Assembly (NCBI RefSeq): GCF_000213975.1
Contig: NZ_GL892076.1
Coordinates: 842,074-906,073, forward strand
Length of the DNA: 64,000 bases
Origin: Centipeda periodontii DSM 2778
GTDB taxonomy: Bacteria; Bacillota; Negativicutes; Selenomonadales; Selenomonadaceae
Direction: 5' to 3'
Shown here piece by piece: positions 25,566 through 35,004 of the stretch. The notes beneath the pieces were generated by a model. The model was given only the letters and a program-made list of their open reading frames with translations, was not told where the DNA came from and did not search any database. Both the position numbers and the translations under genes were made by a program. Each line of letters opens with the position of its first letter. Position 1 is the stretch's first letter.

Positions 25566-26735
25566 ATGAGTCAGCTGCGTTTTGTCACAGGCGGTGAGTC
25601 ACACGGTGCGGCGCTCTCGGCGATCCTCGACGGTATGCCCGCCGGACTGCGGCTCACGCGCGAGGCCATTGATGCGCAGCTTGCGCGCCGTCAGCAAGGG
25701 TATGGGCGCGGCGACCGCATGAAGATCGAAACCGATCGGGTCGAAGTTCTCTCGGGGGTGCGCTTCGGTGAGACACTCGGCTCGCCGATCACACTTCAGG
25801 TCGTGAACCGCGACTTTGCAAACTGGACGGAGCGCATGGATCCCTTCGGAGATCCGGCGGGGCCGAAGGTTACTGCCGTCCGTCCGGGGCATGCCGATCT
25901 CACGGGCGTACTGAAATACGACCGCGATGACGCACGTGACATCCTCGAACGTTCGAGTGCGCGCGAGACAACGATGCGTGTTGCTGTCGGTGCTGTCTGC
26001 CGTCAGCTGCTCGCTGCCGTCGGTGTGACCGTCGCCTCTCATGTGACTGAGATCGGCGGCGTGTCGGTTGACCGTGCGGCAATCCGCGATGAGGACATCG
26101 GTGTGACGAACAGCAGCGACATGAACTGCTGTGATCCTGCGGCAGAGACACGCATGAAGGCATACATCAACCAGGCAAAGGCGAATGGCGATACGCTTGG
26201 CGGCATCTTTGAGATCGTTGTGCGCGGGCTTCCGGTCGGGCTTGGCTCCCATACGCAGTGGGATCGTCGTCTCGACGGACAGCTCGCGGGGACGCTCATG
26301 TCCATTCAGGCGATTAAGGGCGTGGAGATCGGCGCGGGCTTTGCGTGTGCACATCTGCCCGGCAGCGAGATTCACGATGAACTCTTTATGGGCGAAAACG
26401 GGCAACCCTATCGTAAGACGAATCGTGCGGGTGGGCTTGAGGGCGGTATGACGAACGGTGAGACGCTTGTCGTGCGCGCGGCGATGAAGCCCATTCCGAC
26501 GCTGATGGCACCGCTTCGGACAGTGGACATTGCAACGCGCAATGAGGTCTCCGCGAGCAAGGAGCGCAGCGATACCTGCGCCGTGCCCGCCGCCTCTGTC
26601 GTTGGCGAGGCGATGGTCTCCTTTGTCCTCGCGGATGCAATCTGTACGCAGTTCCATGCGGACACGATGACCGATCTTGCCGCTTCGCTTGCTGCCTACC
26701 ATGCACGGCTTGAAAGGGTATGGCAGAAGGGATGA
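25566..26735 (+). CDS. aroC: Chorismate synthase
   Basis: FMNH2-dependent enzyme making chorismate from EPSP, the last step of the shikimate pathway. 389 residues. Signatures are GGESHGAALSAILDGMPAGL, ARRQQGYGRGDRMKIE, RPGHADLTGVLKY and RSSARETTMRVAVGA. The next two genes supply earlier shikimate steps, so this is an aro operon; aroC overlaps aroK by 16 bp. Confidence 0.95.
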   Translation: MSQLRFVTGGESHGAALSAILDGMPAGLRLTREAIDAQLARRQQGYGRGDRMKIETDRVEVLSGVRFGETLGSPITLQVVNRDFANWTERMDPFGDPAGPKVTAVRPGHADLTGVLKYDRDDARDILERSSARETTMRVAVGAVCRQLLAAVGVTVASHVTEIGGVSVDRAAIRDEDIGVTNSSDMNCCDPAAETRMKAYINQAKANGDTLGGIFEIVVRGLPVGLGSHTQWDRRLDGQLAGTLMSIQAIKGVEIGAGFACAHLPGSEIHDELFMGENGQPYRKTNRAGGLEGGMTNGETLVVRAAMKPIPTLMAPLRTVDIATRNEVSASKERSDTCAVPAASVVGEAMVSFVLADAICTQFHADTMTDLAASLAAYHARLERVWQKG

Positions 26736-27253
26736 AGAACGTCGTACTGATCGGTTTTATGGGGACGGGCAAGACCAGTGTCGGGCGCCTGCTCGCCGGG
26801 CGGCTGGGCTGTGCCTTTCACGATCTTGACAAGAAGATCGAGGAGCAGCATGGTATGAGTATCCCTGCGATGTTTGCGGAGCACGGTGAGCCGTACTTTC
26901 GTGCGCGTGAAAAGGAGGCTGTGCGTGCAGCGGCAGAACGTACGAATCTCGTTATTGCGACCGGCGGTGGAACGGTCAAGGATCCGGAGAATGTCGCGCT
27001 GCTGCGTCAAAACGGCGTGATCGTAGCGCTGACCGCCGATGTCGATACCATCCTCCGGCGAACGGCAGCACGCGGAGCGCGTCCCGTCCTCGACCATGCG
27101 GATGCAGGGGATCGCCGTGCGGCTGTTGTGCGGCTGCTCGAGGAGCGCCGCGCTCTCTATGAGGATGCGGACATCACGGTGGATACGAGCGGGCGCTCGC
27201 CGCTCGAGGTAGCGGAGTATATCGTGCAGGCAACGCGGATATGGAGAAAATAA
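26720..27253 (+). CDS. aroK: Shikimate kinase
   Basis: 177-residue ATP-dependent kinase that makes shikimate 3-phosphate. Walker A is GFMGTGKTSVGRLLA, the shikimate-binding DLDKKIEE segment is present, and ATGGGTV is the substrate-binding glycine motif. A shorter start at 26732 (MKNVVLIGF) is also possible. Confidence 0.93.
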   Translation: MAEGMKNVVLIGFMGTGKTSVGRLLAGRLGCAFHDLDKKIEEQHGMSIPAMFAEHGEPYFRAREKEAVRAAAERTNLVIATGGGTVKDPENVALLRQNGVIVALTADVDTILRRTAARGARPVLDHADAGDRRAAVVRLLEERRALYEDADITVDTSGRSPLEVAEYIVQATRIWRK

Positions 27254-27254
27254 T

Positions 27255-28343
27255 ATGAGGCAGAGGGTAGAAGTAGAGCTCGGAGAGCGCAGCTATTCAA
27301 TCGTAATCGGCAGCGGCGTTGCGGATGAGATACGTGCATTCGTTCGTCAGGCGGGATACTCCCCGCATGGCATGATCGTCACGGATACAAATATCGCACC
27401 GCTCTGCGCCGGACAGATTGCAGCGCTCCTCGCAGATGCAGGCGTACAGGCAGAGATCGCGACGATTCCTGCAGGGGAGTCCTCGAAGAGCCTCACGCAG
27501 GCGAATGAACTCTTTACGCGTGCCATCGAACTTGGGCTGGATCGACGCTCGCCGATTATTGCGCTCGGCGGCGGCGTGGTCGGAGACCTTGCGGGCTTTG
27601 TCGCGGCGACCTACATGCGCGGCGTGCCCTTCGTTCAGGTGCCGACGAGCCTCCTCGCTCAGGTGGATTCGAGCGTCGGCGGCAAGGTTGCCGTCAACCA
27701 TCCGCTCGGCAAGAATCTCATCGGTGCGTTCTATCAGCCGGATGCTGTCTTTATGGAGCTGGATTTTCTGAAGACACTGCCCGCACGTGAGATCGCCACG
27801 GGACTCGGCGAGATCATCAAATACGGCATCATCTACGATCCCGATTTCTTTGCGTGGCTTGAGGCGAATCGCGCGGATGTGCTCGCCCTCGAACCCGCAG
27901 CAACGGCATATATGATCGCACGCTCCTGTGAGATCAAGGCGGATGTTGTGCGGCAGGATGAGCGCGAGGGCGGACTGCGGCGCATCCTGAACTTCGGACA
28001 TACGATCGCGCACGCGATCGAGAAGGAGACGGGCTATGTGCGCTATCGGCACGGCGAGGCGGTCGCGATCGGTATGGTGGGTGCGGCGGATATCAGCGTG
28101 CAGATGGGGCTCCTCGCGGATGGGGAGCGTGTGCGTATGAACGCGCTGATCTCTGCGATGGGATTGCCGCTCTCTGCCGACGGTGTGACGGCAGACGCGA
28201 TGTATGCCGATCTCTTCCACGACAAGAAGACCGTAGGCGGACGTATTCATTGGGTACTCGCGGAGAAGATCGGAACAGTGTCCGTGCACATTGATGTTCC
28301 TGAGGAGATCGTACACAAAACATTAGCAGGACTTTCTTCCTGA
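27255..28343 (+). CDS. aroB: 3-Dehydroquinate synthase
   Basis: 362-residue NAD- and metal-dependent cyclase converting DAHP to dehydroquinate. Blocks are GGGVVGDLAGFVAATYMRG, PTSLLAQVDSSVGGKVAVNH, KNLIGAFYQP and the metal-binding NFGHTIAHAIE. It starts one base after aroK ends and closes the aroC-aroK-aroB operon. Confidence 0.95.
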   Translation: MRQRVEVELGERSYSIVIGSGVADEIRAFVRQAGYSPHGMIVTDTNIAPLCAGQIAALLADAGVQAEIATIPAGESSKSLTQANELFTRAIELGLDRRSPIIALGGGVVGDLAGFVAATYMRGVPFVQVPTSLLAQVDSSVGGKVAVNHPLGKNLIGAFYQPDAVFMELDFLKTLPAREIATGLGEIIKYGIIYDPDFFAWLEANRADVLALEPAATAYMIARSCEIKADVVRQDEREGGLRRILNFGHTIAHAIEKETGYVRYRHGEAVAIGMVGAADISVQMGLLADGERVRMNALISAMGLPLSADGVTADAMYADLFHDKKTVGGRIHWVLAEKIGTVSVHIDVPEEIVHKTLAGLSS

Positions 28344-28380
28344 AAAAACTTAAGTAACCTTCATTTTATAACGAATAACT

Positions 28381-28547
28381 TAAGGAATCGCTGATAAAAT
28401 GAAGTCCGTCAGATTGGCGTAGATTTTTTCGTCCGAACAAGGAGGCAAACCGGACGCATAGCAAGGACTATGTGGAGGATCGCGGGCGTAGTGCGGGCAA
28501 AAAAGATGCGTCAAGATGGCGGTGCTGAATTTATCAGTGCTTCCTTA
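28381..28547 (+). mobile_element. MITE-like element, copy B (full length)
   Basis: Ends read AGGAATCGCTGATAAA and TTTATCAGTGCTTCCT, bounded by TA. The interior matches copy A closely up to the central hairpin (CATAG-CAAGGA-CTATG) and diverges slightly after it. It ends 13 bp before the start codon of the diguanylate cyclase gene, so it forms almost all of that gene's 5' leader. Confidence 0.85.
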
Positions 28548-28560
28548 AAGGGGGTGAGCA

Positions 28561-30366
28561 ATGGTGAACCGTAGATGGTGCATATTTGTGCAGGCAATTT
28601 TTTTTGTGTGGATGCTGTGCACATGTCATACGGTCTTTGCTGAAACCTCCGAACTTTCATGGGAGTACTGGCAGCCAAACAGGCCCGATGCCGATGAAAA
28701 GGCAGCGAAGAGTGTTCCTGCATTCCCCAAGGAGGAGGGGCGCTGGCGGAAATTCAACCCACAGTTCGGCGTTGCCGTGCCCGAGGGAACACATTATGTT
28801 TGGATACGTGTCTACATTCCGCCCGATACGGGCGTGGACGAGAGTCTGTTCTTCTCCACAACGGATCAGGCGGTGCAGATCTTCATCGATGGCGTTTCCA
28901 TCTATCGCTACGGCGATCTGAATCTGCATGATTTCTCCTATGGGCGCAAGTGGCATCTCGTCGATCTGCCTGCGTGGGCGGTTGGGCGTCATATTTACAT
29001 TCAGGCGCACTCGGACAATATCTGGGTGCTCGGGCAGTTCGACCGCATTCGCCTGGATCGCGCTGCCCATCAGATTGAGGTCGTATTTCTCTACGACTTT
29101 CCCTATGTCAGCGGCATTACGGCGCTCCTCATCTTCATCATGCTGCTCGGCGTTTATTTTTTCACAGAAAAGAAGCTCCGCGATATCTATCTGCGGCTGA
29201 TTGTTGTTCTGGTCATTTTTTTCGTCTGGATGATCAGCTCGTCGAGTCTTATGCTCCTCTGGCTGGATTGGCCGGTGTTCTGGTGGAATTTGGAATTGAT
29301 CTCGACCTATCTTGTCCCCCTCAGCGCCAATCTGCTCATCTACAGCGTCATTGACGAACGCTACAAAAAGAACATTCTTCAGGTTTCCTGCATCTACGGA
29401 CTTATTTTATTTCTTGCCGTTCTGTTTGAACTTTTGGGACAGAATGGCCTCTATCTCATGCGGTTCTTTTACTATCCCGCGCTCCTTGTCTGCGGACTCA
29501 TGATCGCATACTGGCTCTGGTCGTGCCACGAGCGCGGCAATCAGCGCTGCCGCCCTTTGCTCATCGCCTTTGGGACACTATCGGCGCTTGCCGTCATCGA
29601 TGGCATGGCGTTGCAGTACCGTCTGTTTGCTTGGCACATGTACCTCGTTCCATTTGGAATCTATACGATCGGTTTCTTTATTGTCCGGCTGATTTTGGAA
29701 CGCGCCGCACATGAGCGCTATCTCACAGAGCTGTCCGCGAGCCTTGAGAACGAGGTCTCTGTGGTGACAAAGCGCATGGAGGTCGACCCGCTCACAGGCG
29801 TGTTCAACCGCAATAAATTCCTTGCGGCGACGCGTGACTTCATGCGGATCTCGATCGAGACCAAGGAGCCGTTTGCCCTCATCATGTTTGACATCGATCA
29901 TTTCAAGAAGATCAATGACACCTATGGACACGATGTCGGCGATGTGGTGCTCGTTGGTTTCGCGCAGACGATCAGCGGATTCCTCGATCGTCGGCACATT
30001 CTCATCCGTTGGGGCGGTGAGGAGTTCATTCTGCTCTGTCTTCACTATGACGGAACGGAGGCAGAGGCGTTCGCGAATATCATTCGTGAGGCCGTTTCGA
30101 GGGCACATATTCACCCGTCGGAACAGGTGACGTGCAGCGGCGGCGTTGCTATTTGGTACGGGACGGATGAGGATACGGCAGATCATGTGGTGAAGCGTGC
30201 GGACATGGCGCTCTACCAGTCGAAGGAGAGCGGGCGCAATCGCATCACCTGCGAGCCGGACTGGCGGGCACATATGCCGTCGCGCCGTGCAAAAGGAAAG
30301 CCCGTCGCAAAGCCTCACGAGATCAATTATCCCGAGGACAGCCTGAAGGGCATCTGGGATCGCTGA
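28561..30366 (+). CDS. Membrane diguanylate cyclase (7TM + GGDEF)
   Basis: 601 residues. A signal peptide (to about residue 27) is followed by an extracytoplasmic beta domain resembling 7TMR-DISM extracellular modules, then seven membrane segments (about 185-395), a short coiled coil and a GGDEF domain. The active site reads RWGGEEFILLC (GGEEF, a functional variant), with FDIDHFKKINDTYGHDVGD upstream for Mg/GTP binding. It is probably an active cyclic-di-GMP synthase sensing an envelope signal. No EAL domain is present. An AGGGGGTGAG ribosome site starts right after the upstream MITE. Confidence 0.88.
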   Translation: MVNRRWCIFVQAIFFVWMLCTCHTVFAETSELSWEYWQPNRPDADEKAAKSVPAFPKEEGRWRKFNPQFGVAVPEGTHYVWIRVYIPPDTGVDESLFFSTTDQAVQIFIDGVSIYRYGDLNLHDFSYGRKWHLVDLPAWAVGRHIYIQAHSDNIWVLGQFDRIRLDRAAHQIEVVFLYDFPYVSGITALLIFIMLLGVYFFTEKKLRDIYLRLIVVLVIFFVWMISSSSLMLLWLDWPVFWWNLELISTYLVPLSANLLIYSVIDERYKKNILQVSCIYGLILFLAVLFELLGQNGLYLMRFFYYPALLVCGLMIAYWLWSCHERGNQRCRPLLIAFGTLSALAVIDGMALQYRLFAWHMYLVPFGIYTIGFFIVRLILERAAHERYLTELSASLENEVSVVTKRMEVDPLTGVFNRNKFLAATRDFMRISIETKEPFALIMFDIDHFKKINDTYGHDVGDVVLVGFAQTISGFLDRRHILIRWGGEEFILLCLHYDGTEAEAFANIIREAVSRAHIHPSEQVTCSGGVAIWYGTDEDTADHVVKRADMALYQSKESGRNRITCEPDWRAHMPSRRAKGKPVAKPHEINYPEDSLKGIWDR

Positions 30367-30378
30367 GGAAAATTTTTC

Positions 30379-30407
30379 TTGCACATGGGCGCATCTTATG
30401 CTATATT
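30379..30407 (+). promoter_or_regulatory. Promoter of rplS
   Basis: TTGCAC at 30379-30384, a 17-bp spacer and TATATT at 30402-30407. Confidence 0.6.
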
Positions 30408-30419
30408 CACTTAGTATGT

Positions 30420-30475
30420 GTGTGGATGGTCCGCTGGACGGCATGAGCCGGCTATGAACGTCCGAGCAAAGGAGG
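30420..30475 (+). promoter_or_regulatory. Structured leader of rplS
   Basis: The 5' leader can fold with GGACG pairing CGTCC around an inner GCC/GGC stem, just before the AAAGGAGG ribosome site. L19 leaders with autoregulatory structures are known in several bacteria. Whether this is one needs an RNA-family search. Confidence 0.35.
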
Positions 30476-30482
30476 AAAACAT

Positions 30483-30824
30483 ATGAATATCATCGAGATC
30501 CTTGAGAAGGAGCAGCTTCGCTCCGACATCCCGCAGTTTGCACCCGGCGACACGGTTCGCGTCCATGCGCGCATCGTCGAGGGAACGCGCGAGCGCATTC
30601 AGGTGTTCGAGGGCGTTGTCATCGCACGTCAGGGCACAGGCGTCCGTGAGACCTTCACCGTGCGCCGCATCGCTTCGGGCGTCGGAGTCGAGCGTCTCTT
30701 CCCCGTGCACTCCCCGCGTATCGCCAAGATCGAGGTGACGCGCCGCGGTATTGTTCGCCGCGCTAAGCTCTACTATCTGCGCGGACTCACGGGCAAGGCA
30801 GCTCGTATTCGGGAAAAGCGCTAA
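30483..30824 (+). CDS. rplS: Ribosomal protein L19
   Basis: 113 residues, normal size. Typical blocks are [40 protein letters not shown] and [15 protein letters not shown]. It stands apart from rpsP-rimM-trmD, which usually precede it, and is followed by signal peptidase. Confidence 0.97.
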   Translation: MNIIEILEKEQLRSDIPQFAPGDTVRVHARIVEGTRERIQVFEGVVIARQGTGVRETFTVRRIASGVGVERLFPVHSPRIAKIEVTRRGIVRRAKLYYLRGLTGKAARIREKR

Positions 30825-30837
30825 ATCACGATGGATG

Positions 30838-30862
30838 GGGACTGCTGCGGCAGTCCCTATTT
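30838..30862 (+). terminator. Hairpin between rplS and lepB
   Basis: GGGACTGC-TGCG-GCAGTCCC followed by TATTTTTG. It may terminate or attenuate transcription into lepB. Confidence 0.6.
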
Positions 30863-30885
30863 TTGCTGTATGAGAGGAGGAGTTT

Positions 30886-31413
30886 ATGGAAAAAGAAACG
30901 TCAACCGCGTCGGAGATCAAGGACTGGGTCGTATCCATTGTCGTCGCCGTCGCGCTTGCCATGTTCATCCGCACCTTTATCGTGGAGCTCTATGTCGTCG
31001 ACGGACCGTCGATGCGTCCGACGCTCGAGTCGGAGGAGCGCCTCGTCGTCAATAAATTCATCTATCGCTTCCGACCGCCGGAGAAGGGCGAAGTCCTCGT
31101 TTTTCAATACCCGCGTGACCCGAGCCGCGACTTCATCAAGCGTGTGATCGCGACCCCGGGGGATACGATCGAGATCCGCGAGGGGCGTGTGCTCGTCAAC
31201 GATCAGCTGCTCACGGAGGACTACATCCTCGAAAAGACGCGCAGCGAGTACCCGAAGTCAACCGTGCCCGAGGGACGCATCTTCGTCATGGGCGACAACC
31301 GCAACAACTCCGAGGACAGCCGCTTTGCCGATGTCGGCTTCGTTCCGTACGACTTCATCAAGGGCAAGGCGATGATTGTATTCTGGCCGATTTCGGCATA
31401 TAAGACGCTCTGA
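30886..31413 (+). CDS. lepB: Signal peptidase I
   Basis: 175-residue membrane serine protease of the Gram-positive-type short form. One N-terminal membrane helix is followed by the nucleophile Ser in DGPSMRPTL, the catalytic Lys in [12 protein letters not shown], and the [11 protein letters not shown] box. It removes Sec signal peptides. It ends at the exonuclease gene with no gap. Confidence 0.95.
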   Translation: MEKETSTASEIKDWVVSIVVAVALAMFIRTFIVELYVVDGPSMRPTLESEERLVVNKFIYRFRPPEKGEVLVFQYPRDPSRDFIKRVIATPGDTIEIREGRVLVNDQLLTEDYILEKTRSEYPKSTVPEGRIFVMGDNRNNSEDSRFADVGFVPYDFIKGKAMIVFWPISAYKTL

Positions 31414-31427
31414 TGGAGGGAAGCATC

Positions 31428-32180
31428 ATGCGCTTTGTATCATGGAACGTCAATGGTCTGCGTGCCGCACTGAAAAAAGGCTTCATGGAGTCCTTCAAGG
31501 AACTGGATGCCGACGCGTTTTGTCTGCAGGAAACGAAGATGCAGGAGGGGCAGGCGATCCTCGATCTGCCCGGCTACGAGCAGTATTTTTACAGCGCGGA
31601 GAAAAAGGGCTACTCGGGCACGGCGATCTTTACGCGCGTGAAACCACTCTCCGTTGCATATGGTCTTGGGATCGAGGAGCACGATCACGAGGGGCGCGTC
31701 ATCACGATGGAGTTTGAGGATATCTACCTCGTCACCGTCTACACGCCGAACTCAAAGAACGCACTCGCGCGGCTTGACTATCGGCTCGTCTGGGAGGATG
31801 CGTTTCGTGCGTTTCTCCTCGACCTGCGTGCGAAGAAGCCCGTCGTCGTCTGCGGCGATCTCAACGTTGCACACACGGAGATCGACCTCAAGAATCCGAA
31901 AAGCAATCGCCGCAATGCGGGCTTTACGGATGAGGAGCGCGGAAAGCTCACCGAATTGCTGGGCGCAGGTTTTATTGACACCTTCCGTGCACTTTATCCG
32001 GATCTGACGGGCGCATACACATGGTGGTCGTATCTGCGTCATGCGCGCGAGACGAATGCAGGGTGGCGCATCGACTACTTCCTCGTCTCCGAGGAGCTGC
32101 GTGACCGTATCGCTGCGGCGGAGATCCATGCGGACGTATTCGGCAGCGATCACTGCCCCGTATCATTGACGTTGAAATAA
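31428..32180 (+). CDS. xth: Exodeoxyribonuclease III
   Basis: 250-residue AP endonuclease/3'-5' exonuclease. Motifs are [25 protein letters not shown] (catalytic Glu), [13 protein letters not shown] and the terminal [12 protein letters not shown] with the catalytic His. ATG 31428 is chosen because GGAGGG precedes it; the in-frame ATG at 31413 has no ribosome site. Confidence 0.93.
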   Translation: MRFVSWNVNGLRAALKKGFMESFKELDADAFCLQETKMQEGQAILDLPGYEQYFYSAEKKGYSGTAIFTRVKPLSVAYGLGIEEHDHEGRVITMEFEDIYLVTVYTPNSKNALARLDYRLVWEDAFRAFLLDLRAKKPVVVCGDLNVAHTEIDLKNPKSNRRNAGFTDEERGKLTELLGAGFIDTFRALYPDLTGAYTWWSYLRHARETNAGWRIDYFLVSEELRDRIAAAEIHADVFGSDHCPVSLTLK

Positions 32181-32190
32181 TTGTCCTCCA

Positions 32191-32241
32191 AAGCCTGCCC
32201 CGCTTGCGGGGAAGGGGGACCGCGAAGCGGTGGAAGGGGCA
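32191..32241 (+). repeat. GC-rich double-hairpin intergenic repeat, copy 1
   Basis: AAAGCCTGCCCCGC-TT-GCGGGG followed by GGGGGACCGC-GAA-GCGGTGG and AAGGGGC. A second copy lies at 54060-54110 in the same orientation. Both lie a short distance upstream of a CDS. Confidence 0.75.
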
Positions 32242-32304
32242 AAAAGATAGGCTGCGTGTCGTGCAGCCCTGTGATTACCGAACGATTGTATTGTAAGGAA
32301 ATTT

Positions 32305-33930
32305 ATGGCAGCACTGAAAGAAGAACTCGCGCGCGAAATCGCAAAGCGCCGCACATTCGCCATCATCTCACATCCGGACGCGGGCAAGACAACGCTCACC
32401 GAGAAGCTGCTCCTCTACGGCGGGGCAATCCATCTCGCTGGCTCGATCAAGTCGCGCAAGACGCAGCGCCACGCCGTCTCCGACTGGATGGAGATCGAAA
32501 AGCAGCGCGGCATCTCCGTCACCTCCTCCGTCCTGCAGTTCGACTACGACGGCTATCGCATCAACATCCTCGATACGCCGGGGCATCAGGACTTTAGTGA
32601 GGACACCTACCGTACGCTGATGGCGGTGGACAGCGCCGTCATGATCATCGATGCGGCAAAGGGCGTCGAGGCACAGACGCGCAAGCTGTTCCGCGTCTGC
32701 CGTCAGCGCGGCATCCCTATCTTCACGTTCGTCAACAAATTGGATCGTTTCGGCAAAGCACCGCTTGACCTCATGGATGAACTCGAAAACGTGCTCGGCA
32801 TCCGCTCCTATCCGATGAACTGGCCGATCGGCACGGACGGCACCTATCGCGGTGTCTATGACCGCGAGAAGAACCGCATCGAGCTCTTTGCCGAGGATGA
32901 GACACACGGGCAGGAAACACGCGTCTCTGAGGTGTTTGAGATGGACGACCCCGCGTGGAAGGAACGCGTCGGGGAGGAGGCTGCCGCTGCGCTTGCGGAC
33001 GACATCGAGCTGCTGCGCGACGCGGGTGAGGCGTTCGACCGCGCAGCCGTGGATGCAGGCGAACTCACGCCGATGTTCTTTGGCTCGGCAATGACAAACT
33101 TCGGCGTGCAGAACTTCCTCGAGGAGTACATTCGCCTCGCACCGACGCCGGCGCCGCGCATGTCCTCGGCGGGTGTGATCGAGCCGGACGATGAGAAATT
33201 CTCGGGCTTCGTGTTCAAGATTCAGGCGAATATGAACCCCGCGCACCGCGACCGCCTCGCATTTATTCGGATTTCGTCGGGCAAGTTCGACCGCAATATG
33301 AGTGTTTGGCACGCACCGACGGGCAAGCTCATCAAACTCGCACAGCCGCAGCAGTTCCTTGCACAGGATCGCCAGATCATCGACACAGCGTATCCCGGCG
33401 ATATCGTGGGGCTGTTCGACCCCGGCGTGTTCGGCATCGGAGATACGCTCTGTGACCCCGCGCACAAGTTCAAATTCGAGGACTTTCCCGTGTTCCCGCC
33501 CGAGCGTTTCGCGCGCGTCGCGGCAAAGGACACGATGAAGCGCAAGCAGTTCGTCAAGGGCATCGAGCAGCTGACGCAGGAGGGGGCGATTCAGCTCTTT
33601 GAGCAGGTCGGCGCGGGACTCGACAGCTACATCGTCGGCACCGTCGGCTCGCTGCAGTTCGAGGTGCTCGAGTATCGTCTGAAGAACGAGTACAACACGG
33701 AGATCACGATGCAGATGCAGCCGTTCGAGACGGCGCGTTGGCTCGCGTTCCCAGACGGGCGCACGATCACGCCCTCCGATCTGCGCGGTGCGGATCGCGG
33801 CATGTTCGTTCACGACAAGAGCGGCAACCCCGTCCTCCTCGTGAGCAACGAGTGGGCACTTGGCTGGATCCGTGAGAACAACCCGGATTTGCAGCTCGGA
33901 CAAGTACCGTTCGACCGCAGAGAGGCATAA
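32305..33930 (+). CDS. prfC: Peptide chain release factor 3
   Basis: 541-residue translational GTPase that recycles RF1/RF2. G1 is ISHPDAGKTTLTEKLLL, G3 DTPGHQDFSEDTYRTL and G4 FVNKLDRFGK. The RF3-specific C-terminal domains follow (FEVLEYRLKNEYN). The sequence is complete at both ends. Confidence 0.95.
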   Translation: MAALKEELAREIAKRRTFAIISHPDAGKTTLTEKLLLYGGAIHLAGSIKSRKTQRHAVSDWMEIEKQRGISVTSSVLQFDYDGYRINILDTPGHQDFSEDTYRTLMAVDSAVMIIDAAKGVEAQTRKLFRVCRQRGIPIFTFVNKLDRFGKAPLDLMDELENVLGIRSYPMNWPIGTDGTYRGVYDREKNRIELFAEDETHGQETRVSEVFEMDDPAWKERVGEEAAAALADDIELLRDAGEAFDRAAVDAGELTPMFFGSAMTNFGVQNFLEEYIRLAPTPAPRMSSAGVIEPDDEKFSGFVFKIQANMNPAHRDRLAFIRISSGKFDRNMSVWHAPTGKLIKLAQPQQFLAQDRQIIDTAYPGDIVGLFDPGVFGIGDTLCDPAHKFKFEDFPVFPPERFARVAAKDTMKRKQFVKGIEQLTQEGAIQLFEQVGAGLDSYIVGTVGSLQFEVLEYRLKNEYNTEITMQMQPFETARWLAFPDGRTITPSDLRGADRGMFVHDKSGNPVLLVSNEWALGWIRENNPDLQLGQVPFDRREA

Positions 33931-33942
33931 TAGAGAAACGAC

Positions 33943-33982
33943 AAGCGGGAGATTTCGCTCATGTGGCGAAATCTCCCGCTTT
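33943..33982. terminator. Bidirectional terminator between prfC and the esterase gene
   Basis: AAGCGGGAGATTTCGC and GCGAAATCTCCCGCTT form a perfect 16-bp stem between convergent genes. The T-run is short on both sides. Confidence 0.7.
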
Positions 33983-33989
33983 CGTATGA

Positions 33990-34994
33990 TTATGGTAGTT
34001 CGTTCATATACCGATTCACAAAGTCCCGCATCTCCTCAAGTGCGGCGAAACTTTCCGCGAGTTCGGGCAGGACGAGCGGGAAGACATGGGGCATCTCGGG
34101 GTAGACAGTGAATGTTACGTCTGTGCCGTCTGCCTTTGCCTTTGCCGCAAGCTGCTCGTCCTCGGTCAATAGGAGATCGTAGCTGCCCGTCTGGATGAGC
34201 ATTGGCGGGAGACCTCTGAGATCGGCGTGAATCGGCGAGAGGCGCGGATCGTCGAGCGGGAGATCGCCCGCATACGGCGGGATACTCCGCAAGTGGGGGG
34301 CGAACGGCGTGCCCTCGCCGAGCACCTTGTCCTTTGCAAAGTTCTCCGTGCGCGACGTGCCGTCCTTGTGTTCAAAGTCCGCCCACGGCGAGAGGAGAAT
34401 GAGGGCGGCGGGCTGTGGGATGTCGTGCTCCCTCAAATAAATTGCAAGTTCCACGGCAAGATTGCCGCCCGCCGAATCTCCGTAGATGATGATGTCCGAT
34501 GCCTTCGTTCCGCGCGCCAGAAGTCCCCGATAGACCGTCGTCGCATCTTCGAGCGCCGCAGGATAGGTGTATATGGGCGCATGACGATAGTCCACACAGT
34601 AGATCTCCGACGCATCCGTGTACTCCGCCTGATGCACGGCAAAACTGCGGTAGAGATCCGTAATGCCGCTCATATATGCGCCGCCATGCAGCCGCAGAAC
34701 AACGTGTTTTGTAGATGACTTCGGTGGAGCAAGACGCTCGACACGCACATTTCCGATGGATGTCTTTTCATACGTCCAGCCGGTGGGTGCAGTGAACGGT
34801 GTGGGTTTCTTGTCCTCGGGCGGATGATAGAGCTCGTTCATCTGCTGCTGAATGTAGTCCTGCTTCGCCTCGCCCGTGAGGACGATACCGCGCGTTTCAG
34901 GCGTATCGGATGCTTTGTCAAACGAGCATTGCGGCAGGATCATCAGCCCGAGGACGAGCATGATACCGCTGATATATCGCTTCCAGTTGTTCAT
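33990..34994 (-). CDS. Alpha/beta hydrolase, HSL-type esterase lipoprotein
   Basis: 334 residues. The N-terminal signal has a lipobox-like LPQC. The oxyanion-hole motif is LRLHGGAYMSG and the nucleophile is in IIYGDSAGGNLAV, both typical of hormone-sensitive-lipase-like esterases, with His in MPHVFPLV near the end. It probably hydrolyses small esters at the envelope. The start at 34994 puts the signal at the N-terminus; ATG 35024 is in frame but overlaps the upstream gene. Confidence 0.82.
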   Translation of the reverse strand: MNNWKRYISGIMLVLGLMILPQCSFDKASDTPETRGIVLTGEAKQDYIQQQMNELYHPPEDKKPTPFTAPTGWTYEKTSIGNVRVERLAPPKSSTKHVVLRLHGGAYMSGITDLYRSFAVHQAEYTDASEIYCVDYRHAPIYTYPAALEDATTVYRGLLARGTKASDIIIYGDSAGGNLAVELAIYLREHDIPQPAALILLSPWADFEHKDGTSRTENFAKDKVLGEGTPFAPHLRSIPPYAGDLPLDDPRLSPIHADLRGLPPMLIQTGSYDLLLTEDEQLAAKAKADGTDVTFTVYPEMPHVFPLVLPELAESFAALEEMRDFVNRYMNELP

Positions 34995-35004
34995 TGAAAT
35001 CTTC

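Noticed and set aside
32368..33903. A 511-codon minus-strand frame inside prfC
   Set aside because: It is the complement of a conserved GTPase gene; codon bias creates the frame.
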